The notes: generated by a model from the letters alone, not told the origin. A stretch of DNA of 64,000 nt from Paenibacillus alvei DSM 29 (GCF_000293805.1 NZ_AMBZ01000003.1:434001-498000); one strand, 5' to 3'; counted from the first letter of the stretch, positions 35,041 through 45,404 are shown. Numbers and translations: made by a program.

Positions 35041-35925
35041 ATGAACAAAGCATTAAAGAACCCCTTAACATATGTGTTATTTTTGCTTCCTACGCTCGTT
35101 TTGTTCATCGCATTCTTTATATACCCGGTAATCAATGCGATTTACTATAGCTTTACGAGTTGGAACGGAATATCGAAGGACGTTACATTTATTGGCTTTG
35201 ACAACTATCTCAATGTGATGAGTAAGCCAGAATTTTGGGATTCGGTGAAGAACAACGGTTACTTTATTTTGTTCTCTTTGTTTATTCAGGTTCCGTTAAT
35301 CATTTTCTTCTCACTGCTCATCTCCAATGTCAAGCGTTTGAAAGGATTGTACAAGACAGCTGTATTTATGCCGTCTGTAATGTCCACGGCCGTCATCGGT
35401 ATTTTGTGGGGCTTCATTTACGATCCGGACACAGGACTTCTTAATAAGCTGTTAGGTCTGTTCGGCATTGATCCGCTTATGTGGCTGGCAGATAAGAAAA
35501 CGGCAATGATTTCGATCTTGATTACGAACGCTTGGCAGTGTACCGGTTTCTACATTGTTATGGTGTTGGCTGCAATCTTAGCAATTCCGAAAGACCTTGA
35601 CGAGGCAGCGATGATTGATGGCGCAACTGGCGTTCAACGTGCGATGCGCATCACGATTCCGCTCATTATGCCAATCATATCCGTAGTCGTCATGCTGTCG
35701 ATTGCAGGCGCGATGAAGGCTGCAGATATCGTCATCGTTATGACGAAGGGCGGCCCGGCAGGGGCAACCGACGTTATGGCAACTTATATGATCAAGCACT
35801 CGATTACAAGCTTTAAATATGGTTACGGGAACAGCATCGCAGTCCTTATCTTCGTGTTCACGCTCATCGTTACTGTGCTTTATCAAGTACTCATTGCGCG
35901 TAGAACGGAAAGGATTGAATACTAA
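35041..35925 (+). CDS. Sugar ABC transporter permease, MalF type
   Basis: The 294-residue CUT1-family permease has six predicted helices and the EAA motif (DEAAMIDGATGVQRAMRITI, about residues 187-206) that contacts the ATPase. It forms the membrane channel with the next gene's product. The ATG at 35041 follows GGAGGGAAA. Its stop overlaps the next start by one base. No ATPase gene is present in the locus, so a shared MsmX-type ATPase elsewhere is expected, as is common in Bacillota. Confidence 0.9.
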   Translation: MNKALKNPLTYVLFLLPTLVLFIAFFIYPVINAIYYSFTSWNGISKDVTFIGFDNYLNVMSKPEFWDSVKNNGYFILFSLFIQVPLIIFFSLLISNVKRLKGLYKTAVFMPSVMSTAVIGILWGFIYDPDTGLLNKLLGLFGIDPLMWLADKKTAMISILITNAWQCTGFYIVMVLAAILAIPKDLDEAAMIDGATGVQRAMRITIPLIMPIISVVVMLSIAGAMKAADIVIVMTKGGPAGATDVMATYMIKHSITSFKYGYGNSIAVLIFVFTLIVTVLYQVLIARRTERIEY

Positions 35926-36755
35926 TGATGAAACAGCTGAAAAAGGGCGTCCCTCATATTTTCCTTCTGCTTTATTTGGCAGTTATTCTTTTTCCATTCT
36001 TGTTCGTCCTGTTCTCGTCTGTAAAAACAGACAACGGAGCCATTGCAGCAAATCCATTCGGCTTGCCGACTGAATTCGCTTGGGACAACTATGTAAAAGC
36101 TTGGGTTAATGCAAAAATCAGCACTTATTTCGTTAATAGTTTGTATATTTCACTTGCAGCATCCGTATCTACGATTCTCATCGCATCTCTTGCATCCTTT
36201 GCGATTACACGTATGCGTTATAAGAAGATGAGTGCAGCAGTGTTCCAGTTCATTCTGCTTGGCTTGCTCATTCCAGGCAACGCATTGCTGCTTCCGATTT
36301 ACGGCATTCTGAAAAATTTGAACATGCTCGACAAGCACTGGGCATTATATGTTCCGTACACAGCAGGGGCAATACCATTTACAATTATTATCTTGGCGGC
36401 ATTTATGCGCAGCCTCCCGTCTGAGATCGAAGAAGCAGCCGTAATTGACGGCTTGAACGCACCGGGCATTTTCTTCAGAGTCATCTTGCCGTTGACGGTA
36501 CCAGCGCTCGTGACGGTATTTATCGTCAACTTCCTTGGCAACTGGAATGAATTTTTGCTCGCAAACTTCTTTATCTCAACAGACAACTTGCGCACGCTAC
36601 CGGTCGGTATGGTAGGCTTCCGAGATACGTACAACACGAACTATGCGCAAATGGCAGCCGGTATTGTATACAGTGTCGTACCCGTTATGGTCATCTACGC
36701 AATCCTGCAAGAAAAAATCATTGAAGGTCTTACAGCAGGCGGGGTTAAAGGCTAA
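35925..36755 (+). CDS. Sugar ABC transporter permease, MalG type
   Basis: The 276-residue CUT1-family partner permease has six predicted helices and the EAA motif (EEAAVIDGLNAPGIFFRVIL, near residue 166). Start is the ATG at 35925 or 35928, coupled to the preceding stop. With the upstream permease and binding lipoprotein it completes an importer that lacks only its ATPase. A YesM/YesN pair follows immediately, the usual regulator for such importers in Paenibacillus. Confidence 0.9.
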   Translation: MMKQLKKGVPHIFLLLYLAVILFPFLFVLFSSVKTDNGAIAANPFGLPTEFAWDNYVKAWVNAKISTYFVNSLYISLAASVSTILIASLASFAITRMRYKKMSAAVFQFILLGLLIPGNALLLPIYGILKNLNMLDKHWALYVPYTAGAIPFTIIILAAFMRSLPSEIEEAAVIDGLNAPGIFFRVILPLTVPALVTVFIVNFLGNWNEFLLANFFISTDNLRTLPVGMVGFRDTYNTNYAQMAAGIVYSVVPVMVIYAILQEKIIEGLTAGGVKG

Positions 36756-36843
36756 TCTTCTAATTCTTTCTATGAAATGTAAGCTCTTACGTGTTACTAT
36801 ATTCATAGTAGATTAGAGATAGGGTAAAGGGGTAATGTGCACA

Positions 36844-38772
36844 ATGAATTTACGATTTAAGATGTTCAGTGGATTTATTTTGCTTATCATTATCCCTTTG
36901 CTATTGCTTGGCACCATTACGTTTGTTATTACCTTTAATTTGCTAGAAAAGAAATATAGTGAGCAAGCACAATTCTCGATGCGGGCCATGAGCCACAGCA
37001 TTGGCTATATATTTGATGAAATCAATAAAGTGTCCGACACTGGCATAGCGAACAATGTGTTCCAGAAGGCGTTGGCCTCATCCAACCCTTATGAACACGA
37101 TATGGTCAGCTCAAGCGTCGTAAGATATGACGATAATGGCAAGCTGTATATTGTTGATGAGCAGGGCAGGCCAATTAGCAAGCAGTTGGATGACACGTTA
37201 AAAGGCACAGACTACATCCGCATGAACGAACGTCAGCAAAATTTCCGGAAGCTGCTGTTCAATCATCCTGCGATTAGCTATGCCTTTTTGTACAATTTTA
37301 GCTCTTACGCGCGGGGAGAAGGCATTATCCCGATTTTCTCCAAAGAAAATTTCAAGGAAATGCCGTTTGATGATTTCAAAAATCATCCTTTATTTAAGAG
37401 AGTAATGGAGCTTAATGGTGTTCCGTTGTGGGTGGGGCCGAATGAATATCCGGAACTTACTGGCTCAGAGCAGGTCTTTACGCAAATTCGGGTTGTGAAG
37501 GATTTATCAACATTGAAGCCGCTTGGCATTTCGATTATCCAGATTAAAAACTGGGATCTAGACACCTTTTTCAATAAATTTTACACGGCTGATCAGATGG
37601 AAAATACGAAATTTTTTATCGTTAGTCAGGATGGTCGCATTCTATATGACAACTCGAAGCAGCTAACAGGCCAAATGATCGCCGATTATGCTTCTAAGCC
37701 AGTGAAGTTCGAGAATACCTATGTAAGCTACAAGGATAAATTCGGGGAACGTGAAAGTGTAATTACGTACCATCCGATGAGCGATTATGGCTGGTATTTA
37801 ATATCTGTACGCGATTGGAGCTCTCTCTCGAAAGAGATGGTCGTATTTCTGAAATGGGTCTCGACAATTTTACTCATTTGTATTTTAGGTGCTCTATTGT
37901 TCAACCTGCTATTTACGAATCGCATCACACGCAATATTACACGAATTGTTCGCTTTATGCGGAGAGTGGAGGATGGGGATTTGAACGCTCGCGTCGTTGA
38001 GGAGGGGCGGGATGAGCTGCGAATGCTCTCTCATGGATTCAATAGTCTTATTGAACGAGTATCCGGTCTTATTGACCAAGTGAAAAATGAGCAGCAGCAA
38101 AAAAATAAAGCGGAAATGCGTGTGCTGGAAGCGCAGATTAAGCCGCACTTTTTATTTAATACCCTTGAATCAATAAATGTGCTGGCTATCCAGAACGAAG
38201 GCCGAAAGGTAAGCCAAATGGTATATCGTCTAGGCAATATTCTTCGGATCAGCATTCAGGATAAAGAGGAAATCACGATACGGGAAGAGCTTGAATATTT
38301 GAAGAGCTATTTGGAGATTCAAAAGTTCAGGTTCGAGGAGCTGTTCAACTTCGAAATCGATGTTCCCGAGAACATTATGCATTGCAAAGTGATGAAGCTT
38401 ACCTTGCAGCCGCTCGTGGAAAACTCGATACAGCATGGATTCGATGGCATCGAGCATACAGGCTGGATTCGCATTACTGCTTACGAGGATCAGGAGCGGA
38501 TTCTGATCCGGGTAGAGGATAATGGTCTCGGCATGTCGAATGAACAATTAAGGAAGTTCCAGTATATGCTGTCCGACGAGCAGAAATCAGTTCTGCCGCA
38601 GGAAGTCGAGTCGTACAATACGGAACGTAGAGGACTTGGGGTTCGCAGTGTAGCGGATCGATTGCGCATTCGATATGGCCCAGGCTATGGATTGTTCATC
38701 TGTTCAGCCTCGCAAATGGGAACGATGATTCAGTGTGTGATACCGAAATACGAACAGGGTGATACGTTATGA
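36844..38772 (+). CDS. YesM-type sensor histidine kinase
   Basis: The 642-residue kinase has a membrane helix at about residues 8-34, a large extracellular sensor region (about 35-330), a second helix (VFLKWVSTILLICILGALLF), a HAMP linker, then a His_kinase domain with QIKPHFLFNTLESIN (His near residue 434) and an ATPase domain ending in GLGVRSVADRLRIRYG. The ATG at 36844 is spaced ten bases from AAAGGGGT; an ATG at 36835 is too close. It overlaps the regulator gene by four bases. It probably senses an extracellular sugar, perhaps with the binding lipoprotein. Confidence 0.9.
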   Translation: MNLRFKMFSGFILLIIIPLLLLGTITFVITFNLLEKKYSEQAQFSMRAMSHSIGYIFDEINKVSDTGIANNVFQKALASSNPYEHDMVSSSVVRYDDNGKLYIVDEQGRPISKQLDDTLKGTDYIRMNERQQNFRKLLFNHPAISYAFLYNFSSYARGEGIIPIFSKENFKEMPFDDFKNHPLFKRVMELNGVPLWVGPNEYPELTGSEQVFTQIRVVKDLSTLKPLGISIIQIKNWDLDTFFNKFYTADQMENTKFFIVSQDGRILYDNSKQLTGQMIADYASKPVKFENTYVSYKDKFGERESVITYHPMSDYGWYLISVRDWSSLSKEMVVFLKWVSTILLICILGALLFNLLFTNRITRNITRIVRFMRRVEDGDLNARVVEEGRDELRMLSHGFNSLIERVSGLIDQVKNEQQQKNKAEMRVLEAQIKPHFLFNTLESINVLAIQNEGRKVSQMVYRLGNILRISIQDKEEITIREELEYLKSYLEIQKFRFEELFNFEIDVPENIMHCKVMKLTLQPLVENSIQHGFDGIEHTGWIRITAYEDQERILIRVEDNGLGMSNEQLRKFQYMLSDEQKSVLPQEVESYNTERRGLGVRSVADRLRIRYGPGYGLFICSASQMGTMIQCVIPKYEQGDTL

Positions 38773-40370
38773 GTGTAAAAGCGCTGCTCATTGATGATGA
38801 AGTTCCGATATTAAACAACTTGAAGCTGGTTATTCCGTGGGATGAAATGAATGTTGAACTGGTGGGTACAGCACGCAATGGGGTGGAAGGACTGGAAATG
38901 GTTCAGTTGCACGAGCCTGACATCATTTTATGCGATATTCGTATGCCTGTTATGGACGGTATGGACTTTCTGCGAGGAATTCGAAAAATGGGTTGTGAAG
39001 CCGAGGTAATGATGCTGACCGGCTATCAGGAATTCGAGTATGCGCGCATTGCAATGCAGCACGGTGTTCGGGATTACGTATTAAAGCCGATTAACTACGA
39101 TGAGCTTGAGCTAACTGTAAAGAAGCTTGCCGATCTGGTGCGCGCAAGACAACTGGAGAAGAAGCTAACAGAACGGCGTTGGGGCCGTATGATCAGTCTT
39201 GCGTACGAAAAGATGATGTTCGATGTTCTTATGGGATTTTCCAATGGAGCACTCGCGGCCTTCATGGTCGATGAGGAGCAGCCGATTGAGAAGCTGGCTT
39301 ACTCTCTGCTGCTTGTTGACTTGGATGGCTATGCACAGCGCAGTGCCTCATGGAGTGACAACGAGCGCAAGCTGTGGAACTTTGCAGTTCGTAATGTGCT
39401 TCAGGATGCGATTGTTGATGATTGGAATAAGTATGCGGTATTGCAAATGCGTGAAGGGGAGTGGTGCGTGCTTCTCCAATGCTATCGTGACCAGTATGAA
39501 GTGACATCGGTAGATATGGAGCGTTGGGCTCAGGAAATTCAGCAGGCTGTCCACAGCCATGTGAAGTTGACCGTAAGCCTTGCTTGGGATAACGGGCCAA
39601 TACCGCTGATGAGCTTGGCACATACGTATAAGCGCTTGCAGCGCACTCTTATTTTGCATACCGCTGATGAGCAGCTCGTATCTGTTGATGAAGGCTCAGT
39701 AGCAAGGCAGGCGGCCTCCGTGTCGCAGTGGCAATTGGTTGAGGATATTGTTGCGGGTATGAAGCAGAATGACCGATCCAAGGTAGACGACGGAATGCAT
39801 GCGCTTCAGTCCAGCCTCATGTATATGTCCGAACAGTCTATCGTTCGAGCGGAGACGTTCCTGCACTATGTGATTATCCATTTGATTCGTGAGATGAGGG
39901 AATGGGAACTGGTCTCACCACAGGAAGAAGAAGCGATGTGGAACAAGCTTGAGCATATGATGAGTGTCAAGGACTTAATGTGTGCAATCATGGAGCTTGT
40001 TGATCATACGAAGGAACACGCGATGAACAAAAAGTCGAGCGAGTTGCTTATGATATCAGCCAAGGACTACATTCACCGCAATTTGGGATCGGATATCGGC
40101 GTTGAGGAGATGGCTGATTATTTGGGAATCAGCTGCAGTTATTTCAGTTTGTTGTTCAAAAATCATTTCGAAGAAACGTTTGTTGAATATGTGACGCGTC
40201 AGCGGATGGAGCTGGCGATGTCCCTGCTACGCACGACAGACAAGAGCATTACGCAAATTGGTGCGCTTGTTGGATATTCAGAACGGAGGTACTTCTCCAA
40301 GGTATTCCAGAAGTATACAGGGAAAAAGCCTACTGAGTATCGTGAAGAAGCCGTTCAGACGGGAAAATGA
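38769..40370 (+). CDS. YesN-type response regulator with AraC DNA-binding domain
   Basis: The 533-residue regulator has an N-terminal receiver with Asp56 (DIILCDIRMPVMDG), a long middle region of about 270 residues and a C-terminal AraC double helix-turn-helix (VEEMADYLGISCSYFSLLF; ITQIGALVGYSERRYFSKVF). It is the partner of the YesM-type kinase that overlaps it by four bases. It most likely activates the upstream transporter operon, and perhaps the DUF4855 and NagZ genes, when the sugar is present. Confidence 0.92.
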   Translation: MSVKALLIDDEVPILNNLKLVIPWDEMNVELVGTARNGVEGLEMVQLHEPDIILCDIRMPVMDGMDFLRGIRKMGCEAEVMMLTGYQEFEYARIAMQHGVRDYVLKPINYDELELTVKKLADLVRARQLEKKLTERRWGRMISLAYEKMMFDVLMGFSNGALAAFMVDEEQPIEKLAYSLLLVDLDGYAQRSASWSDNERKLWNFAVRNVLQDAIVDDWNKYAVLQMREGEWCVLLQCYRDQYEVTSVDMERWAQEIQQAVHSHVKLTVSLAWDNGPIPLMSLAHTYKRLQRTLILHTADEQLVSVDEGSVARQAASVSQWQLVEDIVAGMKQNDRSKVDDGMHALQSSLMYMSEQSIVRAETFLHYVIIHLIREMREWELVSPQEEEAMWNKLEHMMSVKDLMCAIMELVDHTKEHAMNKKSSELLMISAKDYIHRNLGSDIGVEEMADYLGISCSYFSLLFKNHFEETFVEYVTRQRMELAMSLLRTTDKSITQIGALVGYSERRYFSKVFQKYTGKKPTEYREEAVQTGK

Positions 40371-40428
40371 TAACGCTTAAATGAATCACATCAGAGTTTC
40401 ACTATACGAAAAGGATGGGATGAGTAAG

Positions 40429-42066
40429 ATGAGTAAACTTCAACTGACGCTTGAGCAAAAGATCGGCCAAATGGTGATGTGCGGCTTTGCAACGACCGAG
40501 GTAAATGACAATATTCGCTCCTTGATTAAGGAGTATCATGTTGGAGGTATTATTTACTTCCGCCGCAATGTTGAGAGCAAAGAACAGGTCAGTGCATTGT
40601 CTCATCAACTGCAGGAGATTTCACGGGAGCAGACGAATATACCGCTGTTTATCAGTATTGACCAAGAAGGCGGTATGGTTGCCCGCATTGACTGGGATGA
40701 TATTACGCTTATTCCAGGCAATATGACAATTGGCGCGACTCGCAGTGCTGAGCACGCTTATCAAGCTGCGCATATTTGCGGGGAGGAATTGTTGCGGCTT
40801 GGCATTAACATGAACTTTGCTCCAAGTCTTGATGTGAACAACAATCCTGAGAATCCGGTGATTGGCGTTCGTTCGTACAGTGAGCGTCCTGATCTGGTTG
40901 CCGAGCTTGGAACTGCACAAATTCGTGGACTTCAGGAGGCAAATGTAGCGGCAACAGCCAAACATTTCCCGGGACATGGGGATACGGCTGTCGATTCACA
41001 TCACGGGCTTGCCGCTGTACCGCATGATGAAGAACGCCTTGTTGCTGTAGAGCTTGCACCGTTTGTCCAAGCGATTCGAGAAGGCGTAGATTGCATTATG
41101 ACCGCTCATGTAATTTTCCCGGCATTTGAGCCGAATGCGATTCCAGCAACCCTGTCATATAATGTGTTGACGAAGCTGCTTCGTCAGCGGTTAGGCTATC
41201 ATGGCTTGATCGTAACGGATTGCTTGGAAATGCATGCGATATCGAAGGAAGTCGGTGTGGCGGAAGGTGCGGTTCGTGCAGTGGAAGCGGGTGCAGATAT
41301 ATTGCTTGTCAGCCATACGTACGAAGAGCAAGTAGCATCCATTCAAGCATTATGCGAAGCTGTACGTTCGGGGCGTATTGCCGAATCTCGGATCGACGAA
41401 TCAATTGATCGCATTATCACATTGAAGAATAAGCGTCATATGGGAGAAAATAGCGAAGTCGCTGCTGATTTCTTCGCTTACCTTGGAACACCTGAATCCA
41501 AGGCGTCGGTCGATCAGATGTTCGAAGACAGTACAACGCTTGTAAAGGATGATGCGGGAGCATTGCCTCTAGATCGTAGTGCAAAAACACTTGTCATTTG
41601 GCCTCAGGTACGTACGCGCTCCGAGGTAGATGATCTTATTGTACAGGAGTACACACTGGCCTCTGCACTAGAACCGCATATGCAGCATGTGGAGATACTG
41701 CGTATCAATAATGATCCAGAGCCTTTTGAGGTAAATGAAATTCTGGCGAATACGGAAGGATATAGTCAAATTGTTGTTTTGACTTACAATCCAGTGTCGA
41801 CGTTGCATCAAGGACAGGTGGATGTTGTAAACGCTTTACTGGCACGCAGCAGCATACGTGTTGTGGTTGCATCGACTCGTAATCCATATGACCTGAATCA
41901 ATTCCCGGATGCACCTACGTATTTGTGCTGCTATGAAAATCGACCTGCCGCAATGAAGGCATTGGGAAATGTGCTTCTAGGCATAACAGAGCCAAAGGGC
42001 AAGCTGCCAGTTACGATCTCTGAACAATATTCATTTGGACATAGCGCTTCTTTTTGTAACAAGTAA
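40429..42066 (+). CDS. nagZ: GH3 beta-N-acetylhexosaminidase (NagZ-like)
   Basis: The 545-residue GH3 hydrolase removes terminal beta-linked N-acetylglucosamine. The NagZ-specific loop with the Asp-His acid/base pair is visible (KHFPGHGDTAVDSHHGL, near residue 178), as are SIDQEGGMVARID near residue 75 and the nucleophile Asp in VTDCLEMHAI. An extra C-terminal domain follows, as in Gram-positive NagZ proteins. No signal peptide, so it is cytoplasmic. The ATG at 40429 has AAGGATGGG upstream; earlier in-frame ATGs at 40381 and 40420 are possible. Context suggests breakdown of imported GlcNAc-containing glycan or muropeptide. Confidence 0.88.
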   Translation: MSKLQLTLEQKIGQMVMCGFATTEVNDNIRSLIKEYHVGGIIYFRRNVESKEQVSALSHQLQEISREQTNIPLFISIDQEGGMVARIDWDDITLIPGNMTIGATRSAEHAYQAAHICGEELLRLGINMNFAPSLDVNNNPENPVIGVRSYSERPDLVAELGTAQIRGLQEANVAATAKHFPGHGDTAVDSHHGLAAVPHDEERLVAVELAPFVQAIREGVDCIMTAHVIFPAFEPNAIPATLSYNVLTKLLRQRLGYHGLIVTDCLEMHAISKEVGVAEGAVRAVEAGADILLVSHTYEEQVASIQALCEAVRSGRIAESRIDESIDRIITLKNKRHMGENSEVAADFFAYLGTPESKASVDQMFEDSTTLVKDDAGALPLDRSAKTLVIWPQVRTRSEVDDLIVQEYTLASALEPHMQHVEILRINNDPEPFEVNEILANTEGYSQIVVLTYNPVSTLHQGQVDVVNALLARSSIRVVVASTRNPYDLNQFPDAPTYLCCYENRPAAMKALGNVLLGITEPKGKLPVTISEQYSFGHSASFCNK

Positions 42067-42083
42067 ATAGAACCCATCTCAGA

Positions 42084-42116
42084 ACCTGTACCGAAGGTGC
42101 AGGTCTTTATTTTTTC
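42084..42116 (+). terminator. Intrinsic terminator of nagZ
   Basis: ACCTGTACC (42084..42092) pairs with GGTGCAGGT (42096..42104), followed by a broken T-run ending in six T. Confidence 0.75.
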
Positions 42117-42304
42117 GGACAAATGGAATGAAAAATGGTGTTTGCTAGAATGATGACTAAAAATTTACTTACATTAATTATTCCTGAAAAAAAGAATGCC
42201 AAAATAGAAACTTTTCGTAAAGTCGTGCGTCTATAACTATGTTCAATCATACAGAATGCGTTAACATTTCGAATAAAAGATGGATGAGGAGTAGGACGTT
42301 TACT

Positions 42305-44437
42305 ATGAAATCTTGGAAAAAGTTTTTCGTTGCCTGTGTAGCCGCAGTGCAATTGTTCACAGTAATTCCTGTCTTTGCAGCAGAGGGAACGACAGGAACT
42401 GAGGTAAGTGGTGCAGTCGATGCCAATACATCTACGAGCACAACAGAAGATAATAGTAAGCAACAAGATGAGAATCAAGACGTTCAGCAAGATAAGCAGT
42501 TAAACAGCCAAGATAAACAACAAGTATCCCAAGCACGTGTTCAGCCTGTACTGCCTGGGGAGTATGACAAGAATGTCGTAGTCCTGATAGCTGACAGCAA
42601 TAAAATTTATCAAGACGGAAATGAATACACGTCTCCACAGCCAATTACCATCAAGAAAGGTGTATCCTATATCGCGATTCGTTCGTTGATTGATCGTTTT
42701 GGATTCAAATTGGATTTTGACAACAAAACGAAGGAAACGATCATCAAAAACGGTGATAAAGAGCTGCGCTACAAAATGGGCAGTGCAGATTATCGTGTAA
42801 ATGGCGTACCAACAAAAATGAAGGGCGCTTCCTATATTCAAAAAGATGTGTTCATGGTTCCTGTAACTTCAGCGATGGATGCAATGGGAATTCCTTATAA
42901 GTGGGAGCAAGCAAGCAAGCGTATCATCATTCAGCTTAGTGCGCAGCCTGTTGCGAAGTTCAAAGTCAACGAAACGGATATCATTGCAGGTGAAACCCGC
43001 GTAACGATAACGGATCAATCGACACATCCGCTCGGCCGTCAAATTGTTGAAACGGACTGGGAGGGATTGCAAGAAATCTACGACCAGCCAGGTACGTATA
43101 CCATTACATTGCGCGTACGTGATGAGGATGGAGAGTGGAGTGATCCGTATTCCCAAACAATCAATGTCCAGAAGCCGCATACGCCGCCGGTAGCAAGCTT
43201 CCGTACAGATAAGACAACATATAAAATGGGTGAGCCTATCAATTATGATGATTTGAGTACGGATGAAGAAGATACGAACTTGAAGCGCGAGTGGACGAAC
43301 AAACAACCGGCATTCTTCGAGCCTGGCGAGAAGACGATTACGCTGAAAGTGACGAACAAATATGGTCTAACGGCTGAAGTTAGCCAAACGATTAACATAA
43401 CGGATGAAGTATTGTACTCGTTCGATGATTTTAACAGATTATTTACCCCGGCTGGAGACATCTATCCGATAGATGGGACTTCGGTTCTGAGCATGCAAGT
43501 GATAAAGCCGAAAATTTCGACAGAAAGACGCACGCTGTATCGCTCGAACAGCCCAGAAAATGTAAAAGCAGACGGGATTCTATATCAAGATAGAGTTGCG
43601 GGGGGAGCACGAGTATTCGCCCACCATATTAATAACTCTAAATCTAATAAAAATATGAGATTTTATATTTTGGCTCAAAATATCTCAGATCACACTTCTA
43701 CCTTGACCGTACAGCATATGGGTATCGCCGGGCCGAGCACTAGCCCGCAGCAGACGGGTAAGATGGGAACTGTTCGTTATTTCGAATCCTTCGCAGAAGA
43801 AAAGACGACTGAAACGACTTTGAAACCGAACGAAATGAAGATTATTGTTCCTGAATTGAACCAAATCTCATTCAAGCCGGGGCAAGTATTTACCCTTTAC
43901 GCTGATGTCTATGCGGACAGCATGGTTGAATATACAGTCGTTGGTATCGATGCAGATAAAGATGTGTTCAAAGCATTGCCGACTTTGCCGTTCCTGGATA
44001 AGGACGAACATATCCGTGGCACATATGATAATGCAGATATAACTTTAACTGTGGATGAAACGGTTGGCGAACAAGTTAGTCGCCTTATACTTGCTGATGC
44101 TGAACAAGATATAGCGGGTAGTGACATGATTACGCTGGAAGATCAACGCAATAAAGGAAATTATGGCGTGCTGTACCGAATCCGTATGAATAAGGTAGCG
44201 CCTCATACTCTTATCTCCTTCAATTCACGTGGAGGATCGTATTCAGGAGGCATGTTTGTTAATGGTAAAACCGTACAAACGCCAACGAACGGTTCATTAA
44301 AAGGCGCAAATGAAGCAAGTGTCTTATATCGCACTGGCGATTATGAGGAATCAGTCGAATTACTGTTCTCTTCGGCGGCAGGAAGCAATTTGCCAGTTAA
44401 TTTGGTATTCACACCGCTTCCTAAACCGAAATCCTAA
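42305..44437 (+). CDS. Secreted protein with copper-amine-oxidase-like and PKD-like domains
   Basis: The 710-residue exported protein starts with a signal peptide (WKKFFVACVAAVQLFTVIPVFAA), then a Gln/Asp-rich low-complexity linker (about residues 30-80). A copper amine oxidase N-terminal-like domain follows (about 80-220; SYIAIRSLIDRFGFKLDF, MVPVTSAMDAMG), then two PKD-like beta-sandwich repeats (about 225-390) and a C-terminal region of about 300 residues that I do not recognise. The first domain is a structural module of Paenibacillus surface proteins and does not imply oxidase activity. The ATG at 42305 has AGGAGTAGG upstream. Function unknown. Confidence 0.75.
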   Translation: MKSWKKFFVACVAAVQLFTVIPVFAAEGTTGTEVSGAVDANTSTSTTEDNSKQQDENQDVQQDKQLNSQDKQQVSQARVQPVLPGEYDKNVVVLIADSNKIYQDGNEYTSPQPITIKKGVSYIAIRSLIDRFGFKLDFDNKTKETIIKNGDKELRYKMGSADYRVNGVPTKMKGASYIQKDVFMVPVTSAMDAMGIPYKWEQASKRIIIQLSAQPVAKFKVNETDIIAGETRVTITDQSTHPLGRQIVETDWEGLQEIYDQPGTYTITLRVRDEDGEWSDPYSQTINVQKPHTPPVASFRTDKTTYKMGEPINYDDLSTDEEDTNLKREWTNKQPAFFEPGEKTITLKVTNKYGLTAEVSQTINITDEVLYSFDDFNRLFTPAGDIYPIDGTSVLSMQVIKPKISTERRTLYRSNSPENVKADGILYQDRVAGGARVFAHHINNSKSNKNMRFYILAQNISDHTSTLTVQHMGIAGPSTSPQQTGKMGTVRYFESFAEEKTTETTLKPNEMKIIVPELNQISFKPGQVFTLYADVYADSMVEYTVVGIDADKDVFKALPTLPFLDKDEHIRGTYDNADITLTVDETVGEQVSRLILADAEQDIAGSDMITLEDQRNKGNYGVLYRIRMNKVAPHTLISFNSRGGSYSGGMFVNGKTVQTPTNGSLKGANEASVLYRTGDYEESVELLFSSAAGSNLPVNLVFTPLPKPKS

Positions 44438-44509
44438 TTCGCATTTATCATGCAATAATGACAATATTCATTTAAATTCGTAGACCTATTTGCATATCCG
44501 ATTTTAAGC

Positions 44510-44550
44510 GGACTGTCCTGACTTCCATTGGAGCGGGGGCAGTCCTTTTT
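44510..44550 (+). terminator. Intrinsic terminator
   Basis: GGACTG (44510..44515) pairs with CAGTCC (44540..44545), extended by CC/GG pairs and followed by five T. Confidence 0.7.
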
Positions 44551-44568
44551 CTATACTTCACGTTTGAC

Positions 44569-44596
44569 TTTACAGCATGGAATAGCGCATTATAAT
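44569..44596 (+). promoter_or_regulatory. Sigma-A-type promoter of zur
   Basis: TTTACA (44569..44574), 16 bases and a perfect TATAAT (44591..44596) precede zur at 44632. Confidence 0.55.
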
Positions 44597-44631
44597 AGAG
44601 ACGGGTTCCACATCATAGAGGAGGGACTTCG

Positions 44632-45096
44632 ATGCTAAAGACAGAGCAAATCATAGAGAAAATGGCTGATTCAGGAATGAGAATTACGGATCAGCGTCGA
44701 ACCTTGGCGAAACTGTTCGCTGACACAGATGGATATTTAACACCAAAAGATGTATACGAATTTATGGGGAAGCGTTATACTGGCTTAAGCTTTGATACGG
44801 TATACCGCAACTTGCGAATTATGTTCGATCTGGGAATATTGGAACAGGTCGTGTTCGAGGATGGAGTCAAGTTCCGGGTAACTTGTGCGGATGGGCATCA
44901 TCATCATCATATGATCTGTTTGCAGTGTGAGAAGACTTATCCGATTCATTTCTGTCCAATGTCACAAACAGATGTCCCTGAAAAATTTCAGGTCGTTCAG
45001 CATAAATTCGAAGTGTTCGGATATTGTGCTGCTTGCACCGACAAGGACACTCATACATCATTGCCTGCTCCGAATACGAGTGGGAATGCTCTATGA
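44632..45096 (+). CDS. zur: Zinc uptake regulator Zur (Fur family)
   Basis: The 154-residue Fur-family repressor closely resembles B. subtilis Zur, including [13 protein letters not shown] near residue 52 and the [12 protein letters not shown] metal region near residue 90. Two CxxC pairs (CLQC, CAAC) form the structural zinc site. When zinc is plentiful it should block zinc-uptake genes; a matching Zur box lies in front of znuA at 49019. It overlaps yidD by four bases. Confidence 0.92.
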   Translation: MLKTEQIIEKMADSGMRITDQRRTLAKLFADTDGYLTPKDVYEFMGKRYTGLSFDTVYRNLRIMFDLGILEQVVFEDGVKFRVTCADGHHHHHMICLQCEKTYPIHFCPMSQTDVPEKFQVVQHKFEVFGYCAACTDKDTHTSLPAPNTSGNAL

Positions 45097-45404
45097 AGGT
45101 AGATGGAAATAAGTCATGCAGTTCCAAAGATGAAGATGGACATCATAATCATGAGTCTGCTCCTCGCAGTAGACGCAGCTTGGGAACAAGAATCGCCCAG
45201 GCTCCGGTCAGGGCGTATCGCAAATGGATATCTCCATTGAAGCCGCCCACTTGCCGCTTCTATCCAACCTGTTCTACATACGCGATGGAAGCACTGGAGG
45301 TTCATGGGCCATGGAAGGGGAGTTGGCTAACCGTAAAGCGAATAGTCAAATGTCATCCTTTCCATCCCGGAGGAGTAGATAAGGTTCCGCCGAAGCGTCC
45401 TTGA
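45093..45404 (+). CDS. yidD: Membrane protein insertion efficiency factor YidD
   Basis: The 103-residue protein carries the YidD core: [30 protein letters not shown] and [12 protein letters not shown], with the three conserved Cys. YidD assists YidC-dependent membrane protein insertion at the inner membrane face. A Lys/His/Glu-rich N-terminal extension of about 30 residues is longer than usual. The ATG at 45093 overlaps the zur stop (ATGA), so translation is coupled. A longer frame starting at 45024 lies inside zur and is unlikely. Confidence 0.9.
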   Translation: MKVDGNKSCSSKDEDGHHNHESAPRSRRSLGTRIAQAPVRAYRKWISPLKPPTCRFYPTCSTYAMEALEVHGPWKGSWLTVKRIVKCHPFHPGGVDKVPPKRP

